Part shown: piece after piece, positions 34,311 through 46,281 of the stretch
Layout of the letters: every line of letters starts with the position of its first letter
Position numbering within the stretch: position 1 is the stretch's first letter
Assembly (NCBI RefSeq): GCF_026151205.1
Contig: NC_087072.1
Coordinates: 10,082,169 to 10,146,168 of the forward strand
Source of the DNA: Bolinopsis microptera
Taxonomy: Eukaryota; Ctenophora; Tentaculata; Lobata; Bolinopsidae
Direction: 5' to 3'
DNA: 64,000 bases
Notes under the pieces: generated by a model
Told to the model about the DNA's origin: nothing
What the model saw: only the letters and a program-made list of their open reading frames with translations
The model's database searches: none
Position numbers and translations under genes: made by a program

Positions 34311-37300
34311 AGAAAAGAGGAGGAGGAGGAGGAGGAGGACTAAGGAGGAAGACTGAGGAGGAGGGGGAGGACTGAGGAGGAGGACTGAGGAGGAGGACTG
34401 AGGAGGACTGATGAGGAGAAGGAGGTGGATGAAGAGAACTGAGGAGGAGGAGAAGGAGGACTGAGGAGGACTGGTGAGGAGAAGGAGGCGGACTGAGGAG
34501 GAGGAGGAGGAGGAGGAGAAGGACTAAAGAGGAGGAGGACCCAGGAGGAGGATAACTGAGGAGAAGGACCGATGAGGAGGAGGACAGAGGAAGAGGAGGA
34601 GAAGGACTGAGGAGGAGAAGGAGGACCCAGGAGGAGGACCCAGGAGGAGGAGCAGGAGGAGGACTGAGGATGAGGATGAGGGTGGCTGGGGGAGGACTGA
34701 GGAGGAGGAGGAAACCTGAGGAGGAGGTGTACGATGAGAAGGACTGAGGAGGAGGAGGAGGACTGAGGAGAAAGATGAGGAGGACTGAGGAGAAAGATGA
34801 GGAAGAGGACTGAAGAGGGAGACTGAGGAGGAGGAGGGGAGGCGGAGGAGGACTGAGGATGACTGATGAGGAATGATGAGGAGAAGGAGGTGGATGAGGA
34901 GGATGAGGAGGACTAAGGAGAAGGAGGAGAAGAAAGAGGACTGGTGAAAAGGATTGATAAGGAGGAGGATGATCAGGATGACCCAGGAGGAGGATATAGG
35001 AGGAGGATGAGGACTGAGGATGAGGACTGAGGAGGAGGAAGAGGACTGAGGAGGATGGCTGAGGAGGATGACTGAGAGGGAGGAAGAGAAGGAGGAGTAA
35101 AACTGAGGAAGACTGAGAAGAAGGAGGAGGAGAACTGAGGAGGAGGACTGAAGAGGGGGACTGAGGAAGAGGAGGGGAGGCGGAGGAGGATTGAGGAGGA
35201 TGACTGATGACTGGTGAGGAGGGGAAGGAGGTGGATGAGGAGGATGAGGAGGACTAAGGAGGAGGAGAAAGAGGACTGGTGAAGGGGATTGATGAGGAGG
35301 AGGAGGAGGACTGATAAGGAGGAGGAGGAGGAGGACTAAGGAGGAGGGGAAAGAGGTGGATAAGGAGGATGAGGAGGATGAGGAGGACTAAGGAGAAGGA
35401 GGAGGAGAAGGAGAAGGAGGACTGGTGAAGAGGATTGATGAGGAGGAGGACTGATGAGGAGGAGGACTGAGGAGGACTGAGAAGGAGGAGGACTGAGGAG
35501 AACGATGAGGAGGAGGACTGAGGAGGAGGGGAAGGAGGTGGATGAGGAAGATGATGAGGATGAGGAGGACTGAGGAGGAGGAGGACTGAGGAGTAGGAGT
35601 AGGAGGATGACTGAGGAGGGGAGGAGGAAGAGGACAAAGGAGGATCAGGATGACCCAGGAAGAGGACCCAGGAGGAGGAGGAGGACTGAGGAGGAGGAGG
35701 AGGACTGAATAGGAGGAGGAGGGGGACTGGGGGAGGACTGAGGAGGAGGACTAAGGAGAACGATGAGGAGGAGGACTGAGGAGGAGGGGAAGGAGGTGGA
35801 TGAGGAAGATGAGGAGGATGAGGAGGACTGAGGAGGAGGAGGACTGAGGAGTAGGAGTAGGAGGATGACTGAGGAGGGGAGGAGGAAGAGGACAAAGGAG
35901 GATCAGGATGACCCAGGAAGAGGACCCAGGAGGAGGAGGAGGACTGAGGAGGAGGAGGAGGACTGAGAAGGAGGAGGACTGAGGAGAACTGAGGAGGAGG
36001 AGGACTAAGGAGAAATATGAGGAGGACTGACGAGGAAGATGAGGACTGAGGAGGAGGAGGACTGAGGAGGATGGCTGAGGAGGATGACTGAGAGGGAGGA
36101 GGAGGAGTAAAACTGAGGAGGACTGAGGAGAAGTCTCAGAAGAACTGAGGGGGAGGAGGACTAAGGAGAAATATGAGGAGGACTGACGAGGAAGATGAGG
36201 ACTGAGGAGGAGGAGGACTGAGGAGGATGGCTGAGGAGGATGACTGAGAGGGAGGAGTAAAACTGAGGAGGACTGAGGAGAAGGAGGATAAGGACTGAGG
36301 AGAACTGAGGAGTAGGACTGAAGAGGGGACTGAGGAGGAGGAGGGGAGGCGGAGGATGACTGAGGAGGATGACTGATGAGGAATGATGAGGAGGGGAAGG
36401 AGGTGGATGAGGAGGATGAGGAGGACTAAGGAGAAGGAGGAGGAGAAGGAGGACTGGTGAAGAGGATTGATGAGGAGGAGGAGGAGGTGGACTGAAGAGG
36501 AGGAGATGACTGAGGAGGGGAGGAGGAAGAGGACTGAGGAGGATCTGGATGACCCAGGAGGATGACCCAGGAGGAGGACTGAGGAGGATGACTGAGGAGG
36601 AGGAGGACTGAGGAGGAGGAGGACTGAGAAGGAGGACTGAGGAGTACTGAGGAGGAGGAGGACTAAATATGAGGAGGAGGAGGGGGACTGGAGGAGGACT
36701 GAGGAGGGGGACTGAGGAGGACTGAGGATGAGGACTGAGGAGGAGGAGGAGGACTGAGGAGGACTGAGGGGGATGGCTGAGGAGGATGACTGAGAGGGAG
36801 GAGGAGGAGGAGTAAAACTGAGGAGGACTGAGGAGAAGGAGGATGAGGACTGAGGAGGAGGACTGAAGAGGAGGACTGAGGAGGAGGAGGGGAGGCGGAG
36901 GAGGACGACTGATGAGAAATGATGAGGAGGGGAAGTAGGTGGATGAGGAGGATGAGGAGGATGAGGAGGACTAAGGAGAAGGAAGAGGAGAAGGAGAAGG
37001 AGGACTGGTGAAGAGGATTGATGAGGAGGAGGAGGACCGAGAAGGAGGAGGACTGAGGAGAACTGAGGAGGAGGAGGAGGACTGAATAGGAGGAGGGGGA
37101 CTGGGGGAGGACTGAGGAGGAGGACTGAGGACTGAAGAGGGGGAGGATGAAAATGAGGGGAGGAGGAAGAAGACTGAGGAGGATCAGGATGACCCAGGAG
37201 GAGGACCCAGGAGGAGGACCCAGGAGGAGGACCCAGGAGGAGGACCCAGGAGGAGGACCCAGGAGGACTGAGGAGGATGACTGGGGAGGAGGAGGACTGA

Positions 37301-38370
37301 GGAGGACGACTGAGGAGGACTGAGAAGGAGGAGGACTGAGGAGAACTGAGGAGGAGGAGGAGGACTGAATAGGAGGAGGAGGGGGACTGGGGGAGGACTG
37401 AGGAGGAGGACTAAGGAGAACGATGAGGAGGACTGAGGAGGAGGACTGAAAACTGAAGAGGAGGAGGATGAAAAGGAGGAGGACTGATGAGGAGGGGGAG
37501 GAGGAGGAGGGGAGGAGGAGGACTGAGGAGGGGGACTGAGGAGGATGGCTGAGGAGGTTGACTGAGGAGGAGGACTGACAGGATGGAGGAGGAGGAGGAA
37601 GACTGAGGAGGAGGAGGAGGTAAAGGAGTAAGGACTGAAGAGGAGAAAGAGGAGGAGGAGGACCCAGGAGGAGGACCCAGGAGGAGGACTCAGGAGGAGG
37701 ACTGAGGAGGAGGAAGAGGAGGAGGAGGAGGAGGAGGAGGACTGAGGAGGAGGACTGAGGAGGACTGAGGAGGATGGCTGAGGAGGTTGACTGAGGAGGA
37801 GGACTGACAGGGAGGAGGAGGAGGAGGAAGACTGAGGATGAGGAGGTTAAGGACTGAAGAGGAGAAAGAGGAGGAGGAGGACCCAGGAGGAGGACCCAGG
37901 AGGAGGACCCAGGATCGGAGGAGGACCCAGGAGGAGGACTGAGAAGGAGGAAGCTGGAAGAGGAGGAAGAGGAGGAGGAGGAGGAGGACTTAGGAGAACG
38001 ATGAGGAGGAGGACTGAGGAGGAGGATTGAGGACTGAAGAGGAGGAGGATGAAAAGGAGGAGGACTGAGGAGGAGGGGGAGGAGGAGGAGGGGAGGAGGA
38101 GGACTGAGGTGGAGGAATGAGGAGGAGGACTGAGGAGCATGGCTGAGGAGGTTGACTGAGGAGGAGGACTGACAGGGAGGAGGAAGACTGAGGAAGAGGA
38201 GGAGGTAAAGAACTGAAGAGGAGAAGGAGGAGGAGGACCCAGGAGGAGGATCCAGGAAGAGGACCCAGGAGGAGGACCCAGGAGGAGGACCCAGGAGGAG
38301 GACCCAGGAGGAGGACCCAGGAGGAGGAAGAGGAGGAGGAGGAGAAGGAGGAAGAGGAGGAGGAGGAAGC
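34311..38370. repeat. 4-kb GGA-rich simple-sequence array
   Basis: Almost wholly GGA/GAA triplets with regular interruptions (GGACTGA, GGACCCA, GGATGA). There is strong strand asymmetry: purine-rich on the plus strand. Longer-range duplications are visible, for example 35.45-35.70 kb against 35.76-35.97 kb. Long minus-strand open frames (up to 569 codons, Ser/Pro/Leu only) are by-products of the triplet period. G-rich repeats of this kind can form quadruplex or triplex structures. Confidence 0.97.
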
Positions 38371-38997
38371 ATCTAAATTTTATTTCCATTTTTGTTATTT
38401 TTTGTCCGCTCTATTTTTTGTCTGTTTTGAAAATATAGGGTACCGAACGGACAAAAAACATGAGCCTCCCCCCCCCCCCCCTAACATAGCCTGCATGAAG
38501 CAAATTTACATAGCATAAGATGAATTATTGAACGGAATGAACTACAGTCGTTCTAGCATTACAGTTTGAAATAACGTATCTAATGCTTTTAATAACACAA
38601 CTGACGCTTTGAATCTTTGAATAACATAACCCAAGTGAGAGCTTGAAGTAGATCGCAGGGCAATTAGATTTAAAGAACGGTTACAAGTCTTTATGATCTG
38701 ATAATTTGGTAACAACGCTTTTCTTCTTGGTTACTGAACTAAAAGCAACGTCGGTGAATCATCACAAAACCCTCTGGGTAGCTGCTGTTGAAGATAGCTT
38801 GAAAAATAACGGCTCAGTTCCGAGATTTCCGAGGGTCAAGATCAGGCGAAGAGCATTGTGCCACTGTTGCAAAGAATGGTATTATGTTTATACGTGAATT
38901 TTGAGCCTCCAAAGATTATTTGGATTTTTGTCGTTGGAAAAAACAACCAAAATTTTACATTTTCAAAAATTTGAGAAAAATTTTACCTTTCGTCCGA
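38371..38997. other. Unique patch between GGA array and right decamers
   Basis: Contains a 14-base C run (38468-38481) and a 63-codon open frame (38706-38897) with CHCC that I do not recognise. No firm feature. Confidence 0.5.
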
Positions 38998-39073
38998 TTC
39001 CGCTAATCCCGCCAAATCCCGCCAAATCCCGCGTAATTCCGCGTAATCCCGCCTAATCACGCCTAATTCCGCA
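38998..39073. repeat. 10-bp tandem repeat, right array
   Basis: About seven decamers of the same AATCCCGCCA family in the same orientation as the left array, so this pair is direct, unlike the element tips. Confidence 0.88.
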
Positions 39074-39129
39074 AGTGCGGGGTTAGACGGAAATTGGCGG
39101 AGTTATGTGCTGCACCCCGCCTGTCTATA

Positions 39130-40386
39130 CTCTATAAGGTGGAATAGTGGGTCTGTTGATATTGATAGTGGGTCTGTTGTTATTAAGTGTGTGTCTACTC
39201 GCTTAATAGTGGGTCTTTGCTACTCTGAAATGGGTCTGTAGATTGACTTATCGGTCTGTAAGATGAAATAGTGAGCCTGTTGATATTGATAGTGGGTCTG
39301 TTGTTATTAAGTGTGTGTCTACTCGCTTAATAGTGGGTCTTTGCTAATCTGAAATGGGTCTGTAGGTTGACTTGTGGGTCTGTAAGATGAAATAGTGGGC
39401 CTGTTGATATTGATAGTGGGTCTGTTGTTATTAAGTGTGTGTCTACTCGCTTAATAGTGGGTCTTTGCTAATCTGAAATGGGTCTGTAGGTTGACTTGTG
39501 GGTCTGTAAGATGAAATAGTGGGCCTGTTGATATTGATAGTGGGTCTGTTGTTATTAAGTGTGTGTCTACTCGCTTAATAGTGGGTCTTTGCTACTCTGA
39601 AATGGGTCTGTAGGTTGACTTGTGGGTCTGTAAGATGAAATAGTGGGCCCGTTGATATTGATAGTGGGTCTGTTTTTATTAAGTGTGTGTCTACTAGCTT
39701 AATAGTGGGTCTTTGCTACTCTGAAATGGGTCTGTGGATTGACTTGTGGGTCTGTAAGATGAAATAGTGGGTCTGTTGATATTGATAGTAGGTCTGTTGT
39801 TATCAACTGTGTGTCTACTTGCTTAATAGTGGGTCTTTGCTAATCTGAAATGGGTCTGTAGATTGACTTAAGGTCTGTAAGATGAAATAGTGGGCCCGTT
39901 GATATTGATAGTGGGTCTGTTTTTATTAAGTGTGTGTCTACTCGCTTAATAGTGGGTCTTTGCTACTCTGAAATGGGTCTGTAGATTGACTTGTGGGTCT
40001 GTAAGATGAAATAGTGAGCCTGTTGATATTGATAGTGGGTCTGTTGTTATTAAGTGTGTGTCTACTCGCATAATAGTGGGCCTTTGCTACTCTGAAATGG
40101 GTCTGTAGATTTATTTGTGGGTCTGTAAGGTTACAAAGTGGGTCTGTTATTATTGGCAGTGGGTCTCTAAGGTCAAATAGTGGGCCTATTTTTATTAAGT
40201 GTGTGTCTACTAGCTTAATAGTGGTCTTTGCTACTCTGAAATGGGTCTGTGGATTGACTTGTGGGTCTGTAAGATGAAATAGTGGGTCTGTTGATATTGA
40301 TAGTAGGTCTGTTGTTATCAACTGTGTGTCTACTCGCTTAATAGTGGGTCTTTGCTAATCTGAAATGGGTCTGTAGATTGACTTAA
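39130..40386. repeat. 124-bp-period satellite, block 1
   Basis: Ten-to-twelve-base core GTGGGTCTGT(A/T) reiterated within a 124-bp higher-order unit (AGATGAAATAGTG recurs at about 39261, 39385, 39509 and 39633). Open frames on the minus strand rich in TDPL are read-through of the repeat. Confidence 0.95.
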
Positions 40387-41116
40387 GGGGGCAGGGGGGG
40401 GGGGTCTTCATGGAAATTTTCTCAAAATCGACTTTTTAGTTGTTTCTGATAGATGGGAGTGATATCTATCAGATGCTTTTAATCCGAAAGAAAAATATTG
40501 CTCCTAGCAGAAATTATCGCCGGTAGAAGGTCAGCGCTTGTGTGTAATTGTATTGCGCGAGCGATTTTCAATCGTGTGCCCTGAAAATCGAGTCTAAAAA
40601 TCTATCTTCTCCTACATTTTTTGAGCAATCACCCTTTAACTTTCAGGATATGTTCTAAGGATCATTTAGAAGGGATTGTCCGGGCAAAATTTTGAGATAG
40701 GCCTTTAAACATTTTTTATTCGATTTTGAAAATCTTGGACCTGGTTTTTTGACGATTTTTCGAGGTCCAAGATTTTTAAAATCGAATAAAAAATGTTTAA
40801 AGGCCTATCTCAAAATTTTGCCCGGACAATCCCTTCTAAATGATCCTTAGAACATATCCTGAAAGTTTGAGGGTGATTGCTCAAAAAATGTAGGAGAAGA
40901 TAGATTTTTAGACTCGATTTTCAGGGCACGCATTCAAAAATCGCTCGCGCAATACAATTACACACAAGCGCTGACCTTTTACCGGCGATAATTTCGGCTA
41001 GGAACAATATTTTTCTATCGGATTAAAAGCATCTGATAGATATCACTCCCCTCTATCAGAAACAACTAAAAAGTCGATTTTGAGAAAATTTCCATGAAGA
41101 CCCCCCCCCTGCCCCC
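40387..41116. mobile_element. Foldback element, family 1, copy B, complete
   Basis: 730-bp near-perfect palindrome flanked on both sides by TTAA (40383-40386, 41117-41120). Ends GGGGGCAGGGGGG and CCCCCCTGCCCCC. The target in the satellite is GACTTAAGGTCTG, found uninterrupted elsewhere (near 41237 and 41361). Arms of about 350 bp meet around TTTTTTGACGATTTTTCGAG. No coding. Confidence 0.92.
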
Positions 41117-42108
41117 TTAAGGTCTGTAGGATGAAATAGTGGGCCTGTTGATATTGATAGTGGGTCTGTTGTTATTAAGTGTGTGTCTACTCGCTTAATA
41201 GTGGGTCTTTGCTAATCTGAAATGGGTCTGTAGATTGACTTAAGGTCTGTAAGATGAAATAGTGGGCCTGTTGATATTGATAGTGGGTCTGTTGTTATTA
41301 AGTGTGTGTCTACTCGCTTAATAGTGGGTCTTTGCTAATCTGAAATGGGTCTGTAGATTGACTTAAGGTCTGTAAGATGAAATAGTGGGCCCGTTGATAT
41401 TGATAGTGGGTCTGTTTTTATTAAGTGTGTGTCTACTCGCTTAATAGTGGGTCTTTGCTACTCTGAAATGGGTCTGTAGGTTGACTTGTGGGTCTGTAAG
41501 ATGAAATAGTGGGCCTGTTGATATTGATAGTGGGTCTGTTGTTATTAAGTGTGTGTCTACTCGCTTAATAGTGGGTCTTTGCTACTCTGAAATGGGTCTG
41601 TAGGTTGACTTGTGGGTCTGTAAGATGAAATAGTGGGCCCGTTGATATTGATAGTGGGTCTGTTTTTATTAAGTGTGTGTCTACTAGCTTAATAGTGGGT
41701 CTTTGCTACTCTGAAATGGGTCTGTGGATTGACTTGTGGGTCTGTAAGATGAAATAGTGGGTCTGTTGATATTGATAGTAGGTCTGTTGTTATCAACTGT
41801 GTGTCTACTAGCTTAATAGTGGGTCTTTGCTAATCTGAAATGGGTCTGTAGATTGACGTAAGGTCTGTAAGATGAAATAGTGGGCCCGTTGATATTGATA
41901 GTGGGTCTGTTTTTATTAAGTGTGTGTCTACTCGCTTAATAGTGGGTCTTTGCTACTCTGAAATGGGTCTGTAGATTGACTTGTGGGTCTGTAAGATGAA
42001 ATAGTGAGCCTGTTGATATTGATAGTGGGTCTGTTGTTATTAAGTGTGTGTCTACTCGCATAATAGTGGGCCTTTGCTACTCTGAAATGGGTCTGTAGAT
42101 TGACTTAA
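41117..42108. repeat. 124-bp-period satellite, block 2
   Basis: Continuation of block 1 after palindrome B. Its end again shows GATTGACTTAA as an insertion point. Confidence 0.95.
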
Positions 42109-42583
42109 GGGGGCAGGGGGGGGGTCTTCATGGAAATTTTCTCAAAATCGACTTTTTAGTTGTTTCTGATAGATGGGAGTGATATCTATCAGATGCTTTT
42201 AATCCGATAGAAAAATATTGCTCCTAGCAGAAATTATCGCCGGTAGAAGGTCAGCGCTTGTGTGTAATTGTATTGCGCGAGCGATTTTCAATCGCGTGCC
42301 CTGAAAATCGAGTCTAAAAATCTATCTTCTCCTACATTTTTGAGCAATCACCCTTTAACTTTCAGGATATGTTCTAAGGATCATTTAAAAGGGATTGTCC
42401 GGGCAAAATTTTGAGATAGGCCTTTAAACATTTTTTATTCGATTTTGAAAATCTTGGACCTGGTTTTTTGACGATTTTTCGAGGTCCAAGATTTTTAAAA
42501 TCGAATAAAAAATGTTTAAAGGCCTATCTCAAAATTTTGCCCGGACAATCCCTTCTAAATGATCCTTAGAACATATCCTGAAG
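42109..42583. mobile_element. Foldback element, family 1, copy C, truncated
   Basis: Starts after TTAA (42105-42108) and is almost identical to the first 475 bp of copy B. It then jumps into satellite sequence (CATATCCTGAAG | TGTGTGTCTAC), losing most of the right arm. This is the junction expected of a deletion in, or after, a palindrome. Confidence 0.9.
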
Positions 42584-42989
42584 TGTGTGTCTACTCGCTT
42601 AATAGTGGGTCTTTGCTACTCTGAAATGGGTCTGTAGATTGACTTGTGGGTCTGTAAGATGAAATAGTGAGCCTGTTGATATTGATAGTGGGTCTGTTGT
42701 TATTAAGTGTGTGTCTACTCGCATAATAGTGGGCCTTTGCTACTCTGGGTCTGTAGATTTATTTGTGGGTCTGTAAGGTTACAAAGTGGGTCTGTTATTA
42801 TTAGCAGTGGGTCTCTAAGGTCAAATAGTGGGCCTATTTTTATTAAGTGTGTGTCTACTAGCTTAATAGTGGTCTTTGCTACTCTGAAATGGGTCTGTGG
42901 ATTGACTTTTGGGTCTGTAAGATGAAATAGTGGGTCTGTTGATATTGATAGTAGGTCTGTTGTTATCAACTGTGTGTCTACTCGCTTAA
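42584..42989. repeat. 124-bp-period satellite, block 3
   Basis: Satellite between truncated palindrome C and the 1.4-kb palindrome. Nearly identical to 44510-44850. Confidence 0.94.
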
Positions 42990-44391
42990 GGGGACATACA
43001 CCAAAACCTTTTTTGCCGGGACCCGGGATTTGACTTCATATTATGAAAGTATAGATTACAACTGTAAGATTTGAGGCATTGAAAAATTTTTTTGAGAGTA
43101 CGTACATTCGAAAAAAAAATTATTTTCTTTTTCGAAAGTTTTGGAAATTTTGAGAAGTCTGTCACTGTAATACCGATATTTCAGTCATTTTAAACGTTGT
43201 TTGGCTGATTTTTTAACTGAACATTATTTTCAATCCATACAAGAAGCCCTTTAAAGGATTTTATAATTAAAGAATAGATGACGAAGTTACAGACCAAACA
43301 AGGTCGAGAGAAGCAAAATTGAAATTTTTGTAAAAATCAAAGTTGTATATTTTACCATTCACCCAGGTCATAAGATATCGCTTCACAAATTCTTGTGAGT
43401 GTAGCTGATGATCATATCCAACTTTTTGGAACAGGATTTCTCTCAATTTTGAGTGTGAAGGTATGAAATGTGGCCTCAAACGACTTGGTAAAATTCATCG
43501 TAAAAAAGGGCCAAACATGGCAGATTTAAGGCTTAAAATGCCTATAACTCAAAAAGCATCAATTTTTTTGAAATAATTTTTACAGAATCGTAATCAGCTT
43601 GAGAAGACGAATCTTTTAGTACCAAATAGGTTATTTTAGAAGACAAATTGTCTTAAATAATTTTCTAGCTTGAACACAAGGGTCCCCCCTTGTATAAATT
43701 TTGTACAAATTGTACACATTTTTTTACAAATTTTGTGTCTTAAACTATTATAAATTTGGTACTAAAAGATTCGTCTTCTCAAGCTGATTACGATTCTGTA
43801 TAAATTATTTCAAAAAAATTGATGCTTTTTGAGTTATAGGCATTTTAAGCCTTAAATCTGCCATGTTTGGCCCTTTTTTACGATGAATTTTACCAAGTCG
43901 TTTGAGGCCACATTTCATACCTTCACACTCAAAATTGAGAGAAATCCTGTTCCAAAAAGTTGGATATGATCATCAGCTACACTCACAAGAATTTGTGAAG
44001 CGATATCTTATGACCTGGGTGAATGGTAAAATAAACAACTTTGATTTTTACAAAAATTTCAATTCTGCTTCTCTCGACCTTGTTTGGTCTGTAACTTCGT
44101 CATCTATTCTTTAATTATAAAATCCTTTAAAGGGCTTCTTGTACGGATTGTAAATAATGTTCAGTTAAAAAATCAGCCAAACAACGTTTAAAATGACTGA
44201 AATATCGGTATTACAGTGACAGACTTCTCAAAATTTCCAAAACTTTCGAAAAAGAAAATAATTTTTTTTTCGAATGTGCGTACTCTCAAAAATTTTTTTC
44301 AATGCCTCAAATCTTACAGTTGTAATCTATACTTTCATAATATGAAGTCAAATCCCGGGTCCCGGCAAAAAAGGTTTTGGTGTATGTCCCC
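42990..44391. mobile_element. 1,402-bp foldback element, family 2
   Basis: Flanked by TTAA (42986-42989, 44392-44395) in the satellite context CTCGCTTAATAGTGGG. Tips GGGGACATACACCAAAACCT. Arms of about 638 bp are near-identical reverse complements around a loop of about 126 bp (43628-43753). Both arms carry the same 70-codon open frame (43267-43479 minus, 43902-44114 plus; MRPHFIPSHSKLREILFQKV...), with only about two amino-acid differences. It has no known family. TTAA use suggests piggyBac-type mobilisation. Confidence 0.92.
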
Positions 44392-44869
44392 TTAATAGTG
44401 GGTCTTTGCTAATCTGAAATGGGTCTGTAGATTGACTTAAGGTCTGTAAGATGAAATAGTGGGCCTGTTGATATTGATAGTGGGTCTGTTGTTATTAAGT
44501 GTGTGTCTACTCGCTTAATAGTGGGTCTTTGCTACTCTGAAATGGGTCTGTAGATTGACTTGTGGGTCTGTAAGATGAAATAGTGAGCCTGTTGATATTG
44601 ATAGTGGGTCTGTTGTTATTAAGTGTGTGTCTACTCGCATAATAGTGGGCCTTTGCTACTCTGGGTCTGTAGATTTATTTGTGGGTCTGTAAGGTTACAA
44701 AGTGGGTCTGTTATTATTAGCAGTGGGTCTCTAAGGTCAAATAGTGGGCCTATTTTTATTAAGTGTGTGTCTACTAGCTTAATAGTGGTCTTTGCTACTC
44801 TGAAATGGGTCTGTGGATTGACTTGTGGGTCTGTAAGATGAAATAGTGGGTCTGTTGTTGATGATGTTT
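44392..44869. repeat. 124-bp-period satellite, block 4
   Basis: Same satellite. Stops at TGTTGTTGATGATG. Confidence 0.93.
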
Positions 44870-45022
44870 TTGATGAAATTGTTTTTAAATATTGTATTTG
44901 ATAATTAATTAATGTTGGTGGGGAAATATTTATTATATATTTTTTCACACAGTGCGATGATAGTTTGTAGACATGTGTGATGATGTGATGTCATAAATTT
45001 TACTCTACTTTTACTTTCTACT
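44870..45022. other. Unique AT-rich insert in satellite
   Basis: About 150 bp of non-satellite sequence with the tail TTTTACTCTACTTTTACTTT. The satellite on either side reads GGGTCTGTTG / GTTGATATTG, so it interrupts one unit. Class unknown. Confidence 0.6.
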
Positions 45023-45594
45023 CTACTTTGTTGATATTGATAGTAGGTCTGTTGTTATCAACTGTGTGTCTACTCGCTTAATAGTGGGTCTTTGCTAATC
45101 TGAAATGGGTCTGTAGATTGACTTAAGGTCTGTAAGATGAAATAGTGGGCCTGTTGATATTGATAGTGGGTCTGTTGTTATTAAGTGTGTGTCTACTCGC
45201 TTAATAGTGGGTCTTTGCTACTCTGAAATGGGTCTGTAGATTGACTTGTGGGTCTGTAAGATGAAATAGTGAGCCTGTTGATATTGATAGTGGGTCTGTT
45301 GTTATTAAGTGTGTGTCTACTCGCTAAATAGTGGGCCTTTGCTACTCTGAAATGGGTCTGTAGATTTATTTGTGGGTCTGTAAGGTTACAAAGTGGGTCT
45401 GTTGTTATTGGCAGTGGGTCTCTAAGGTCAAATAGTGGGCCTATTTTTATTAAGTGTGTGTCTACTAGCTTAATAGTGGGTCTTTGCTACTCTGAAATGG
45501 GTCTGTGGATTGACTTGTGGGTCTGTAAGATGAAATAGTGGGTCTGTTGATATTGATAGTAGGTCTGTTGTTATCAACTGTGTGTCTACTCCCC
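45023..45594. repeat. 124-bp-period satellite, block 5
   Basis: Last block. Ends abruptly at GTGTGTCTACTC|CCCCATGG. Confidence 0.93.
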
Positions 45595-45835
45595 CATGGT
45601 CGCCTGGTAACTGGGCTGTGTTTATGACTGCAGTCAGTCAAAGATTTGAACTGTGGATTAGTCATTAGTAAATATCTGTCATAACATCCAAGCAAACATT
45701 CTAGAAGACTTCTATAAATAGTCAATAGTGTCCCCTAGACCGTAGGAAATGTAAAAATTTTAAGACGATGAGGCCTGAGTAAGTCGTAAATTCTGATTGG
45801 AGAATGCAGATTGCTGTTGTGAAGTTACCAACTTT

Positions 45836-46281
45836 ACGTGAGTACTTGATTCTTTTCAATCCCAGTTTATTGCTGTCCTACAAATTTCTTTAATGCCAAA
45901 TGTCGTCTAAAACACCCTGTTTCGCAAAAAATTTCCGGGGGGCTGCGCCCCCTAGCCCCCGCCAAGGGGCTCTGCCCCTGGACCCCGCTGGGGGCTGCGC
46001 CTCCAGACCCCTGCCACAGCTTGCTCGCTTCGCTCGCTGCGCAGCTGGATTGGACACATCGGCTCGCTTCGCTCGCCGACAGCTCCCCTCAAAGAAAAAT
46101 CCTGGCTACGTCGCTGTACGTGAGTACTTGATTCTTTTCAATCCCAGTTTATTGCTGTCCTACAAATTTCTTTAATACCAAATGTCGTCTAAAACACCCT
46201 GTTTCGCAAAAATTTTCCAGGGGGCTGCGCCCCCCAGACCCCTGCCACAGCTTGCTCGCTTCGCTTGCTGCGCAGCTGGAT
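45836..46281. repeat. GC-rich tandem duplication near the right end of the 13-kb element
   Basis: Two direct copies offset by 282 bp (start 45836 and 46118), both with ACGTGAGTACTTGATTCTTT and ACACCCTGTTTCGCAAAAA. Each is followed by GGGGGCTGCGCCCCC palindromes and GCTTGCTCGCTTCGC. Such CGCTCGC/GGGCTGCGCCCC modules are common in invertebrate nonautonomous DNA transposons. Confidence 0.85.

Larger units (their letters stand above)
33783..39122. mobile_element. Inner 5.3-kb element enclosing the GGA array
   Basis: Left end AGGCGGGGTGCAACACCTAA, with CCCCGC just after. The right end on the reverse strand reads AGGCGGGGTGCAGCACATAA. GTCTAT lies outside both ends (33777-33782 and 39123-39128) and fits a 6-bp target duplication. 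Decamer arrays based on AATCCCGCCA lie near both ends in the same orientation. No coding beyond low-complexity frames. Class unknown. It is nested inside the 13-kb element. Confidence 0.75.

Noticed and set aside
36663..38372. 569-codon minus-strand open frame (and 213- and 180-codon ones) in the GGA array
   Set aside because: Only Ser, Pro, Leu and Gly/Val codons from the TCC/CCT triplet period. Long because the array lacks stop codons in that frame, not because it encodes a protein.
39938..40321. Minus-strand frames rich in TDPLFHLTDPQ in the satellite (also 42715-42969, 44631-44948)
   Set aside because: They are read-through of the 124-bp repeat and its 10-12-base core. The period is not a multiple of three, and the same frames appear wherever the satellite does.
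45900..46175. 91-codon frame over the GGGCTGCGCCCC block
   Set aside because: Composition follows the GC palindromes. This is transposon subterminal sequence, not a gene.
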